Position numbers and translations under genes: made by a program. A DNA stretch of 64,000 nucleotides from the NCBI GenBank assembly GCA_005281725.1, contig SSBO01000009.1, positions 6,572,303 through 6,636,302 on the forward strand. The letters are read 5' to 3'. Source of the DNA: Wuchereria bancrofti. Its lineage: Eukaryota > Nematoda > Chromadorea > Rhabditida > Onchocercidae. Under the pieces are notes generated by a model. That model did no database searches. It had not been told where the DNA came from and was given only the letters and a program-made list of their open reading frames with translations. Positions 11,618 to 24,200 of the stretch are shown here, in pieces (the first letter of the stretch is position 1; every line of letters begins with the position of its first letter).

Positions 11618-14568
11618 TACTGGTACAACTCGTTCGGTCATTTATTTTTTTTAATTCATTCATTTATTGTTATCTAGAAAAATAAATAAGTCACGTAAAT
11701 TGATAGCAACACCTCAGAAAAAAGTTCTTGGTAAATTTAGTTTCAAATGTGATCAAAAAGATTATTTTTTTCTACACACTTCTGCAAAAGAAGCCTGCAA
11801 AAAATCTTGCTGATAAAAGAAAATTGAGTATAGCTGTTTGTTATTTGGAGTTTGAATTCTGAAATTCAGTTTTAGTCACGGCTTACCTGCTAAATCATCA
11901 CTGTTAAATGAATAGAAGGTGACAGATTGTGGGATCAATAATAGATGACAGGGTGGAAGTTACACAAATTTCGTAGTACTATCAGGTGTAGTGACTTAAA
12001 TATAAGTTGTCATGCAGTAATATGTCATGAACATTCACTGTTATTTCACTCACTGTCTTCCTAGACTTATGGTTTGTCTTTGAACATTTTATGATGTAGC
12101 AAAAGATGGCTGATATTGGAGTTGCGAATTTTGAAATGTTATGGTTTGACTGTCTTTACCATATTGATCATGTTTTTGCACATTTCAATGCAAGGATTAG
12201 TGTCGCTGCGCCGAATGCCATATTAGATGTCATCCTTAATTCCAGAAGAACAAGCAGAATGTAATGGTTGTTGATGTGGGTGTGGGATTGCATAGTTACG
12301 TTGTTGTAACGGGTACATGTTAGGCCATCAGCATGGCAGGACGATGGATATGGTATGTTATATGTAATGCACTAGCGTACACAACGACCAAATGTGGTGA
12401 TAGTGGTACGCACCTTTCTCCAAACTAACAACTGACTGTGCAAAAGTTAGAAAGATTGTTGTCATGGCATAGTTCTAGTAAATAATGGTCTTAATGGGAT
12501 ATAAGAAGATGCGGGAGTTTAATTGTAGTGATGGAATATTTAGACAGAGAGAAGAATGAACGAGGAAGAGAAGATGTGATTTTCAGGTCGATAGGAAGTT
12601 TCACAGTGAAACATAAATGATGAGAGTGAAAGAGAGAGAAGGGAGAGACGACAATGATGACCCAGTGACCCGATTTCCAGAATTAAAATTATCAGGTGGG
12701 ATGGTAATTTTCTGTAATCATGTATCTAGGAGTAATGTGCCTGCATGTGGAGTTTCGTCTTCTCCACTCATATTTATTGTCTCTCAGTGCCTTCAACCTT
12801 ATTCAATGATGCTACTTCAATGCGGACTTGTGATTTCATTTCAGTCCCCTCGGGGTAATAAAACATCCCCAAAACAGTAGCGTTGTTATTCAAACATCAA
12901 CAAATAGCAGTGTCATATAGCAGCATCGATGAATCAAACCAGAAATGTTGACTTGTTCGATTTCGGGGGAAAAGTACTATTAAAAGTGATGCATGCATCT
13001 GCTAAATTAAATACTTTGAAATTCATTACATAAAGTCTTTAATGAATTCAATTTCATGTCGCGATAGGTGGAAATTTGAAACATTTTGAGCACAGAATGA
13101 TTTTATGCACGATGCTAATACAGTTTTCCGCAATGGTTAGTATCTTCATCCAGGGGATCATATTTTCAGTTGATAGGCTTTCTGCTAATATGATAATCGG
13201 TCTCTGTACTGATGATGAAATGGTTTGGTCTTCAGTATAAAGCATTGAAGACATAGAAATTAAAATTAGCACAAATGGTGCTGAATTTCTAGAGAAAAAT
13301 GATGTTTGCACTGTCGCCAGCAAAAAGTAATATCTGATTCAGTACATAACGATGCTAATTGTCCGGTATAATAAGTATATTAAGTAATAAGTAGCATTCA
13401 TTAAATGAATTACTGCAAATTGGGTTGTTAGCATTACATTACATAATGAATCGAGTTTTTAAATTTACAAATAAATTTACAAATAAATGGTCGAAATGCA
13501 ATACAATTCAAAGAATAGGAAGAAGATGCAAAAAAAAGTGCTGTAAATTATAAATGTTAAATTGTTGGAATTTCGAAGTAGTGGAAGTTGCTGAGCAAAT
13601 TTAAATTCTTTTAACGGTGACTATGACAAGTTTAAAAGAGTCCAATCTTTAAATAATTGCTTAGCGTTAATATGCTTCACAAACACGTTTAAGATAACAT
13701 TTAACAGCAAACATGTTGCATAATTTAATTAGGGATTTTAATTCTTTATGCAGAACATTTCAGGTCAAAGATGTAATAGGTAATTATTAGAAGATGTGAT
13801 GTGTAATAATCAAGATATAATTGAAAGAATAAAATATTCCCTTCTATAATATTTGTTCAGTTCTCAAAATATTCTAGAGATAACATACAAGGTTGTTCGT
13901 ACGATTTTATTTAATTACTCAGAACAAAAATTATTAGTGTAGTATAAATTAATTGCAGATGGTGAAGGATAGAGCATATCTTGGCATAAATTATGCAGCT
14001 TAAACTAACTTTTGTATTTGTTTCTTTCAAACTCTCAGTAAAAATTGTCATAACAATTGTTTTTTTCGAATTTTATTTTTTCATTTGCAGTAATGATTTC
14101 TAGTAGTCAGTCTTACATTTTATTATGCCAAACTAATTTTGGATTTTTTCTTGCAAAATTCGAAGTACTTCAATAGAAGTTATTATTTGAAATTGGGGCT
14201 AGTTCTTGTATCTGCTGCACTAAAAATGATTAAGTGATCTTCGAAAGAGGCTAAAATGTACAGAAACGTCTGTCACCTTAGGTTGCTGCTATGCGATCGA
14301 TGAAATTGAAAGTGGACATCATCAACAACTTACAATGATAGGGTTTTATTAGTGGTCGAAAAAGAGCGATCATCGGTTCGTCGGCCTGTATCTGTCGGTT
14401 TACATACATATGAATGTGTATGTAAATGTATGTTTGTATGTGTACGCATGTGGTGATGCATGGATGGAGAGATAAAAGTGAAAATCTGGGGAAGTAGGTG
14501 ACCGAATTGCGAATATATTTTCCCTTTCATTTTGCATTTCATTTCGAAGCGTCGAACCGATTCCAGCA
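11618..14568 (+). other. Intergenic region upstream of the bZIP gene
   Basis: About 2.95 kb between the NOP53 stop and the bZIP start codon, both on plus. I see no coherent exon chain. Short open frames at 12617-12880 (plus) and 13054-13323 (minus) show no family motif. A TG-rich tract (14398-14457) lies just before the bZIP first exon. It presumably contains the NOP53 3' UTR and the bZIP promoter. Confidence 0.6.
14398..14457. repeat. TG/TATG-rich simple repeat
   Basis: Imperfect ATGTATGT/GTGTATG repeats just upstream of the bZIP first exon. A similar GTATGTGTACGTGTATGTG run at 14611-14632 forms the start of intron 1, so the donor site itself is part of the low-complexity tract. Confidence 0.7.
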
Positions 14569-17500
14569 ATGACGTCCTTATCGCACCCGCTGCCACATTT
14601 TCCCACTAAGGTATGTGTACGTGTATGTGTATCTATCATCTACGGATATCCTTCACTTTCCCCCGCTACGCAATCATAACAAAAGTCTTTTCACTGAATT
14701 TCAAATTGTTGATGTCCTCCATTTGAATCAAACGTTCATAATTCAATCACCACTTTTTTCACGACATATGTTACGGATAAGGCGAAATATCATCTTTTAC
14801 AATCATCCAAATCGAATTCTGTATAAACAGCTAATCACACATCGAATTGATTATGTTCAAGATTGATAATTATATCAGACTATACCAGGGATACTATATC
14901 AGTATGTCTGAAATAATTTGAATGGCTAGCACATAAAAAGTATTTCGTCATAGTTGTCAGTTATTTCTTGATGAAGAGCGAATGACTCATCTTCTAAAAT
15001 ACCAAAAATATTGTGTGAGTAAAATCTGTAGGAAATTTATGGATGGTTTATATTGATTTAGCTAATTAAAATTTTAATATTAAAAGTATTCATTTTTTTT
15101 ATAGAACATTGCAGATTCTAGTAAGTTAAGCCAGGCCATCATCATAATGTCTTTCTCATTTATCATGCTAAAAAAATATTTCCTAAATTATAAAAGCTGC
15201 AAACAACTGGCAGTTCAAACTTTCTCCAAAGTAGACACATTAAGACATTTACATCAGAATTGAATTTTATTTAGTAAATTTTATTCAATAATATCCAAAA
15301 TTTTCAAAACCACTTTTCATATCATTTTTCAGTTATCAATTTCATATGGTTGTCTACGCAAGGTTCTATGATATTGAAGTTTTCAGATAGGAATGTGTAG
15401 AATATGATTTTCAATAGTTTACTGCTGCGATTTCAGTATTCCTATCTTCCATTTAAGACATGTGAATGAATGAAAAAAAAAATGAATGGAATATGACGCT
15501 TGATATTTGCACCGATAGCGAAAGTTACTCCTAGCGAAAATTTCCCTTTAGACGCAATGCGCTTTGGTGATTAATGGGATAAAAGCAAATGGAATTCATA
15601 GGATGAAATGATATTGAAAAGGAAATAAGGAAAAGAGAAACTCAATCGTTTTCGTAATATTTGGTATCACTTTCTCTATCCAATAATGTTCCATTCGCAG
15701 TGATCCTAAGGAAATAAAATCTCCGAATATTTCATGAGCAGAAGTTTTGCTTTGTTAAATTAAAAAAAAAAGTTTACAATCAATGCTTTTGAATAGACAC
15801 TGGTAAAGCATTATTGTTCTGAGTGTAATGATTTTGGCTTAATTAATTCGTTTAAGTTTCACTTTTTTTTCTGCTAGGAATTGGCGTTTTTTGAATTCTT
15901 CAAGTACTATATTTTTTGAATCAGCTTTTAGAACTTCTTATTCATATCGACAATGAAAGTCTTGTGCAATTCTGAAAAAATCACTTACAACACTGATAAG
16001 ACAATACAAGATTTTTTTTGAGATTCATAAAACTAGTACAATAAAACGGTTGTTGTAGACTGAGATTATAAGTCCAAGATAATTTAGTGAAGCTTTTCTC
16101 GAAAAGCCCCCCGGAAAAAAATGAAGTTTTCGCTTCATTCGCTAACAGCATGAAATGAGTGTAAAGGGAAGTGTTAAATACTTGGACAGATTTTTCTCAA
16201 GGTTAAAGTCTCAGGATTTTCTTAAGCTTTTATGACAAATAATTTTTCTGAGCTATAGATGTGGAAAGCAAGTCAACCTTCCGCCTTTTTGATAAGATTA
16301 TTTGTCTGAATGGAATGACAGCTTGGGCAGCAATTTTCATTCCAGCTTATCATATGATTTATTCCTTAGCTCAAGCACTTATCCTAATTTAACAATTATT
16401 TCTTTTCAGTTCTTTATATTTACACATATGTCTTTTTATTTAATATGAACATTTCAAAAATATTGTTTAATTATGATTTAGTTTATTCAAAGTTAATTTC
16501 TTCTAATTTTATTCCAATTTCCAGAGTTTCCTGCCATACGATCTATCGACATACAGTACCATGCCACATCTGTCGCACACAGCTTTGATGAGTCCACTAG
16601 TCAATCCATTCGTACCCTCTAATATTCTCAACATGTTCCAAGAAGATACGAAGCAATCCTCCGGAAAAGTATCATCAGGCTCTGCCGTACCTGCCTTACG
16701 ACCATTTCACATTTACGATCCAACCGATCCAATTAGTGTCCTTTCTGTACCTCCCACAACCGATTTTAACCGTTTGAAAAATGATAAAGCCATCAACGAA
16801 CAATCACCCTCTACGCAGGTCTGCATTATTCTTTGCATTACTATGGTTAGGTCAAAAATGATAAATTACAGACATTTTACTAAATATCAGCATCTTAAAA
16901 TCCATATAAAGTCAACCAGGTGCGGATTGAAACTAAATCCAGAGCTAGAAAATAAATGGATGTTTAATCTGACTAGAAAATTCTCTAGATTTATTCCCCA
17001 ACTTGACTTCAGATTTCAACTTGAGCCATAAATTACATGTCACTGCTTGCATCATTTGTCTTGTAAATATCTTTGTCTCGTATTAACCCTGTATATATAA
17101 CATTTTTTTCTGTTCTTTAAAAGTTTCCAATCGTTTTAAACCTATCCATCTCCTGTCCTTTTTCACCTCCTTTTGCATACATTCAATCTTCCATTAAGAT
17201 TAATTATTGCTGTTATTAATTTTTTCAGATTTTCTCCACTCATGGAAGGCATTAAGTTCAAAAATTTTCTGTGGTTGCATCTTCAAATTAAAGAAGTCTG
17301 ACAATCGATATGTGAATTAGTCCTTAAATAGGAATAGAAAAATATTCCTTTTTTATATGTTGGAGAGTAATATGTTTTATAAGTAATATGTTTAAATAAT
17401 ATGTTTTATAAGGCTATAAATAATATGTTTTATAAGGCCTCAATGTTTGTTTGGCTGATTACACTTATAAACTTCTTTATTGTAGAGGAACATATTTGCG

Positions 17501-19193
17501 TATTTCAACAAATGCTCGGAGCCAAAACCTTTGAAGCTTGATCGTCAAAAATCTTCAAATTTAAATCATTCGTCATTAAGAATAAAAGACTGAGTAGAAT
17601 GAAGATCAATCAAAAATAAAAAAAGATTGAGCTGAATTTATTTTACATTGTTTCGTAAACTCCAAAATTTAAGTCGGAGTCCCAAAGCCTCACTGCATGA
17701 GTTCCGAAACCAAATAGTGCATATTGGTGTCAGTAGGTCAATCCTTGTCATCTATCATTCATCCCGAAATTATTTCATTCAAACATTCTTTCCCTCATCC
17801 ATCCTCATCTATTTTCACTTCAAAATTAGTCTTAATTTTCTGCTCTACCAACAAATAATGCTTTCATCATTCAATTTCCACCTAAATAATACAATCCTGA
17901 CTATATTATGATTCAAATCAGTTGAAAACAATATTTGGATGTGGCTTGTTTTTCCAACTAATGAAATGTTCCACATTTAAAAATTAATATTTTTTACCTT
18001 TTCCCTTTCTCTTTTTTCTCTCACCTTTTCTTTCCCTTGTTGAACCTTACTTATCCTATTTTCAATGGTGAAAATTTTAGAAACAAAACTGTTGAAAGTT
18101 TCAAATTTATTTTATGGTCTGTCGACGAGCATTTATTTTCCATATAACGCGAATTCGAGAAAAATCACCAAGCATTTCACCGACAGTACGTATCAGTGGA
18201 TGATTTCTGATAAACAGTGAATCAGATGGACTGTTTTGAAGAAAGCACAGATCTTGTCTTCACTTAACTAATCTTTGCATCTGCTTCCATTTCAAAATAG
18301 ATTCTATTTAGATTGAAGTGACGGATAAAAATTTGCATTACAGGTCACGTCATCAACTTCTGATATCGATGTGATATCTACACAACGCAAAGTAATTGTC
18401 CGCAATGAAACAGTTCGAAAGAAAAAAGAATTGGTCAAAGATGAAGCATATTGGGAACGACGTAGGAAAAACAATGATGCCGCTAAAAGAAGTCGAGATT
18501 CTAGGAGGCAAAAGGTTTGATTTAAAGAAAGTTTTGAGTTTTGCAAAACTTTAACAATTTCTAGATAAAATGTATTTTCTCTGTAATTTCATGAAATTTT
18601 GTAACTTGTCGACTGAAAACTCAAGTCAGACCAGACAGCCGGAATGGTTTTTAGATAAAGGCAATAAAAAAAAACTGTAAGGGAAGATACCAATAACAGG
18701 TATAGCTGCTACTATCAGTTAATGGAAATACTAAATATGTGCCATCTGGCAGGCAGATACCAATTCTTGTATGATGTTTCAATTTTTAAAATCTTTCCCA
18801 TTTTCATCATTTCCGTGACACTTCCGTTCCATGTGTTTTATACACAAGCAGCTATGATGAATAAGACTCATCTAGGAAGATGAAATGACACTTCGGGCAG
18901 CGATGCTTGAGCAAGAAAATATTCGTTTACGGCTGGAAGTAGAACATTTACGAGCAGAAGTAGACCGACTTCGAATGCTAGTCCTTTCTCCTACTATTTT
19001 ATCCACGCCACAGACGATAATCTCATCTCCGGCTACTGTTTTACATAATCCTCAGCCACGACAACAACAATCACAACAACCTCTTCCACCGACACCTTCC
19101 GTAACGCCATTACTATCACAACAACAACCTTCCGTTACAACGCCCTTATTTACCCTCTCTTCCTCAACAACGACAACTGTCACTAGCCAGTGA
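14569..19193 (+). CDS. PAR/CES-2-type bZIP transcription factor
   Basis: Sequence-specific nuclear transcription factor of the PAR/HLF/CES-2/ATF-2 class. Exons: 14569-14610, 16525-16818, 18344-18514 and 18876-19193; 274 aa, all junctions phase 0. Residues 1-112 are Pro/Ser-rich with a PFHIYDPTDPISVLSVPP stretch. The basic region (residues about 144-169) carries YWERRRKNN-DAAKRSRDSRR, the hallmark of PAR bZIPs. The zipper follows with leucines at 180, 187, 194 and 201 in perfect heptads. The tail (about 207-274) is rich in Gln, Pro, Thr and Ser and ends VTSQ. C. elegans has at least two such genes (ces-2, atf-2), and I cannot tell which this is, so no symbol is given. The donor after exon 2 (GTCTGC) is weak; reading through it would give an unrelated tail ending at 17031. 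Exon 1 (MTSLSHPLPHFPTK) is supported only by phase and a good donor. Confidence 0.88.
17368..17440 (+). repeat. Short tandem repeat, unit about TAATATGTTTTATAAG
   Basis: Four imperfect copies of an AT-rich 13-25 nt unit (TAATATGTTTTATAAG, TAATATGTTTAAA, TAATATGTTTTATAAGGC and another) inside intron 2 of the bZIP gene. No coding role seen. Confidence 0.75.
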
Positions 19194-21278
19194 TTCTACT
19201 AACTGCTACCACTTATCCCTAGTAGTACTCATTTATGATTATACTCAGTGCTTATTTTGAATTTTGCAAATATTTTATCGACAGATAATTCTTATTTGCA
19301 CTGAAGACTATGTAATTGATGCCACCTTATTCGTTTGAAGTGCCGCCATTGTGTCACAATATTTGCATGAGTGCTGAGGCATATATATATATATGTATTG
19401 TTTGCTGTAGCTGTTGTAATGTCTTCATCTATAAAACATGCGCTTCCGGGTTCCTATTCAGTAGTGACTTGAAACGCTAATCTTTGTATCACCGGAACCA
19501 TGGACTTTTTATCAGAGAATAGGAAATTGGACCAGTTTTTAGCTCAGTGAAGCGGAAGACAATGTTAGATCAAGATAGAGCAAGTGCGATCTCCTTCATG
19601 GCAGATCTTAAAAAAGGCTGGAATTGATCTCGTGAAACTCTTTTTACTACAATATCACATTTGCTGCCTAAGTAAATACTGACGCATGGTAATTCCAATT
19701 ATAAAATCTTTCACTGCACAGAAACGAACTAAAACAATCACTGCCTTCTATTTTTCTCTAACCTTTTGTTCACCTCTCTTTGAGCTTAATTTGAATTATT
19801 TCCTCACTTTACTTGTAAATCCTACAGCTAACTTCCTCTATTTGAGAAATTCCAAAACATTTTAAAGAAGTGGTTTTTAAAGTTTCTTTTCGTTCTGAAG
19901 AAAATTATTTCTTATTTTTCTTTCAACACTATTTCCTCTCTGAATTTTTTAAACTTCATGCGTTAATAACGTGCGGTACTGTTCAATTAATATAAATTCT
20001 CAGGCCTGTGCAGTAATAATAAAATAAAACAATAATATATTTTCCAAACACAATGAATTGCCATTTACAAAATTTGTGACACAAAATACAAGTATGAAGG
20101 AGCAATGATGGTATATGAGAATTAAAGCACTTGCATAAGAATATTTCAGACTTTTCATTTGATTTAGTAATAAAACAGGAAACAGTAAATAAAAATTAAT
20201 CATACTGTTACAGACTTTTTCATTTCCGTTCATTTGACCGGAGTAAACAGGTAACTGAAACTGCTCAAAAGTCAACTTTGAGCAGTGAATGATGTGATAC
20301 AAAATTATCTACTATGGTTTCAAAATTTGAAATTCCTCATCATCAACGAAAGCATGAGGAGATGGTTGCTAGAATAAATTAGGTACCACAAATGAAGCTG
20401 TAAGAGTTTTGCCAATTTATTGAAATTTAACCCTGAAGAGGGCTATAATAAATTAATGATTGGCAAATGGGAATTCAAAAATAATAAACAAAAAAATTAC
20501 GAAGAAAGAATATTCAAAATATAACTGATGCACAAAAATATAAATAGTTGGTTCGATACAAAATAAATGAAACATAAATTTTGTCAGCCATCACCAAAAA
20601 CAATCTGAATTCTTTTTTTTTTTTGAGCAGAAAAATCCAATGCAATATAAAATAATGTAATGGATTTATCCAACATTATACTATCAGGGTAAAAACTAAA
20701 GATCTAAGCATTTTAAATTTGTGCTGTCAAAATTCTATATCATTTCCTTAAAAGAAATCAATTATGAACGATTATATTTTCAAAAGTGAATAGGAAGCAA
20801 ATTATTCAAATCTTTAATTATTAAAGTGAGAAAAAAATAAAAATTGAAAAAACAAACAATTGATTTTTTTTCTTCAAACTTCATTCCAGAATGGTAACTG
20901 CTTCCTTTCCAAGGAATATTCGAAAATCTGCCGAAAAGGTTGGAAAATATGATATATTGTATCTAAAACTCAATATTTAATTGGCTTTAGAGCTAATATA
21001 ATGTTATATGTTGCTGAAAAAAAAAATTGGACTATCCTAAAATATTTGATGAGGTCTTCAGATTCTCATCAAATATCGTTTTTCATCAAATAGGAAATCA
21101 TATATTCTTAAAAAGGAAAATGATGAAATTACAATGTTTAAAATTTCACAACTGTTTAGCTGTAACTGAATAGAAGGAAACTCATGGATGGAAATAACAT
21201 TAGTCAGAACAGAACAAAATATCACACAAATAAAAATTAACCAAAAAATTTTCCCCCAACAGAAATTAACAGAAAATT
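19194..21278. other. Convergent intergenic region between the bZIP and Tudor genes
   Basis: About 2.1 kb between the stop of the plus-strand bZIP gene and the stop of the minus-strand Tudor gene. It should contain both 3' UTRs. An (AT)7 run lies at 19381-19394. The minus-strand open frame at 20000-20302 is hydrophobic, has no family motif, and I consider it chance. Confidence 0.6.
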
Positions 21279-24200
21279 TCAATCCATTTTTGCCTCATCC
21301 TCTAGTTCTACAACGCATACACCATCTGGACGTCGTTTCCGGAAATTGAGATGAAAACCTCGCTGACCACAGCCAACCGCTAATTTCATTTTAATAATAT
21401 CGCTCTGCGACAAACGAGAAGATATTTCTTTCTCATCGTAAGAATTTAGAATACATGGAATAGCCATTCCTGGATGAGCAATTGTTGTTTTATCCTGAAA
21501 TTTTCAATAAATAAGAAATTCTCAAATTAGGCATCTCATCTTTAAGCTTTATCTAAATATTTACTAATAGCGCGAGCGTTTTCTTTCATAATGTTCACTG
21601 CATGAACTATCAACAGTTTCAAACTTTTAAAATGCTAAATTATCTAAAAATTTGTGACACAGAAATTTAAAAAATTTGCATCCATGGAAGGAAAATATTG
21701 AGAAAAGAAAGCACTGTTATGTGATTCGAAAAAAAGATGTATAGCTGATACCTTATCAGCAATTGACGATAGTGTATTATGTTCAACCCATTCGTAATTA
21801 CCATAATCAATGTAAAATACTTCAGCAAGATTTGAACATATTGCCATTATTACCGCACGAAATTTAGCATCGAAACGTTCACAGTATGCGACACACAATG
21901 TACCAACGACCTATGTGGAAAATCGATAAGTATGGAATGAGCAATTTTTGATTAATTTACAATGAATAGTTGAGATCACACTTACCAGCATAACCTAGTA
22001 AGTGATTTTCTGTCTCATAACTACGTTACTCACGTTAAATATACGCTAAGTGATGCTAACGTTGAAACGGTGCAATGACAAACTTGAGAATTTCTGTGAT
22101 ACTAAATCATGAAAAGGAAGAAAGAATGAGAATCAAAAGTATCTCATGTTTTCATTGAAGATATATTCAAGTAAGCAATTTCTATTACCATTTCCGTATT
22201 AGCAAGAGGAATATTGGCATCCAGTGAATCCAAATATTCTTCCAGTATTTGCTCACATTCATCTGACTGTATCTGTACGAAAAATAATGGCCATAATAAA
22301 CATGCTATATCTTCGTCCGATCGCGAAACCACGTATTTCTGTCCAAATTCCACATTCATATGAGCAAAGTAAGGCTGAAATTATCTCTTTCACAAATAGT
22401 TCAACAACTACACAATAAATGCTATTCGTGTAGAAACATATCAGAAACTATTCGCCAATGTTTAAAATTGAACTAATTTGTGAAATCTCCCATTTTCAAC
22501 TTTTGAGCTTTTCCGCAATAACGCCTAGTGTAGTTTTAATACATTATTCTTCAGAAGAATTAATTTTTAAGTACCTTATATTTCAATGTAATTTCGAATT
22601 CATCTTTTTCATCATCGTCCGATAATAATTTAATATCCTGATCCAAACTCGAACTATTTATCACCTAAATTTAAAAAGTTTTTGGAATTGAATTTATACT
22701 AGAATTGTACGAATGTTAGCATCCTTCTCTAATGTCTTTGCTAAGAGGACTCATCACTCGTATAAATACTATGGATATTTGGAGAGCTTATCACTGAACT
22801 ATACTTGAAAATTCCACTATCGCATTAAATTATAAAAAAAAATTCATACAAAAAATTTATTTTTAAATATGAACCACCTGTTTAACGTCCTTATCAGAAT
22901 CACTATCATAATCCAGTTCATCGTTAGAGGATTCATCACTCGTATAAAGCACCCTACCTTTTTCATCACGTGGCTTGTCAATTGCTTTCTTTTGCTATAA
23001 GAGAACTGATTTTCTGCGATGCTCATCAGGAGCTTATCAGTTGAAAATATAAGTGTAACTGTGTCTTCTATTCCGCCTAGTAAGTGCCATGTTTTTTTTT
23101 TGACAACAATCCCTTTGTTCATTTTACCAGAACTGAACTGGACCTATTCTGGTAAAAAGAAGATGGTTTCACTTCATCAATACCTACTCAGTCTGAGAGT
23201 GGAGTAATTTGAGCGCTTAGTACGATAGAGTGATCGAGAATTGTTCAGTTATTCAGAACAACATGTTTCTATAGACCATATGACAGTACACCTGGCATAT
23301 CATGCTGTTCGGAATATTTTAAGTTTTAACAAGTTTATATAAAAATCGTTCCTGTACAGAACTTTTCAAAAAATGATATCTCAGTCTAAAGAAACAGTAA
23401 ACATTTCATAAGAAACTCGAAATATTCAAATTCCTGGCATAAAAAAATTGGAATTATTGCACACATTTTCCTCCTTCACTTCTTGAGCTAAAACCAAAAC
23501 AGTTGGTAGTGTTGACTGGCAATATCTTGTCAGATGACCAACTTTTCCGCAAATCCAGCAAGACTGCGCCATGTTCTAAAAGCCGTATAGTAAGCTTCTA
23601 GAAGTAAATTTGAATCCACAAAAAAAATGCAAAATGAAAATTGATAATTTACTTGATCTTGCGTTTCACGGGAAGTCTCGCTAAGTGCAACATTGTCAGA
23701 ATTATTGCTCACTTGACTATTAACATTGAAACATAAAGCATCTTTTTTCTCTGAAATGAATGCGTTAATGCAACATGGAAATAAATCAATCTTATTAAAT
23801 AATTGCTAAGAAATACTAGAAGTGATTTATGTTTATCTAAATTAGAAAGATTTGATCTGAATGCAGCGGGAATAAATGGAAAGATTGAATAAATGAATTC
23901 GTTATAATTCAAAAAACAGAAGGCAGAACGGTGTCACATATACCTTCAACTAAAGAGAATATCGAATTCGACTTCCGATTTGTCAGCATTTCAAGTTCTT
24001 CTTTCTGAAAAAATTGAAAACAATTTATTCAAATAATTATACACCACGTATTCTTCTAAAATTCAGTCGGAGGAAACACTAATAACGGTTGGACGATAAA
24101 AAAAGGCAAAAAATATAACAGTGCCAGAACTTTTAAATAAACTGTAAAACAAACAGCCCGCTATAATTTGGATGAATAGTTCTGAAACAATATTAAAAGT

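Noticed and set aside
16819..17031. Continuation of the bZIP exon 2 frame to a stop at 17031
   Set aside because: Codon content changes abruptly to AT-rich and the phase-0 splice to the basic region at 18344 gives a complete bZIP.
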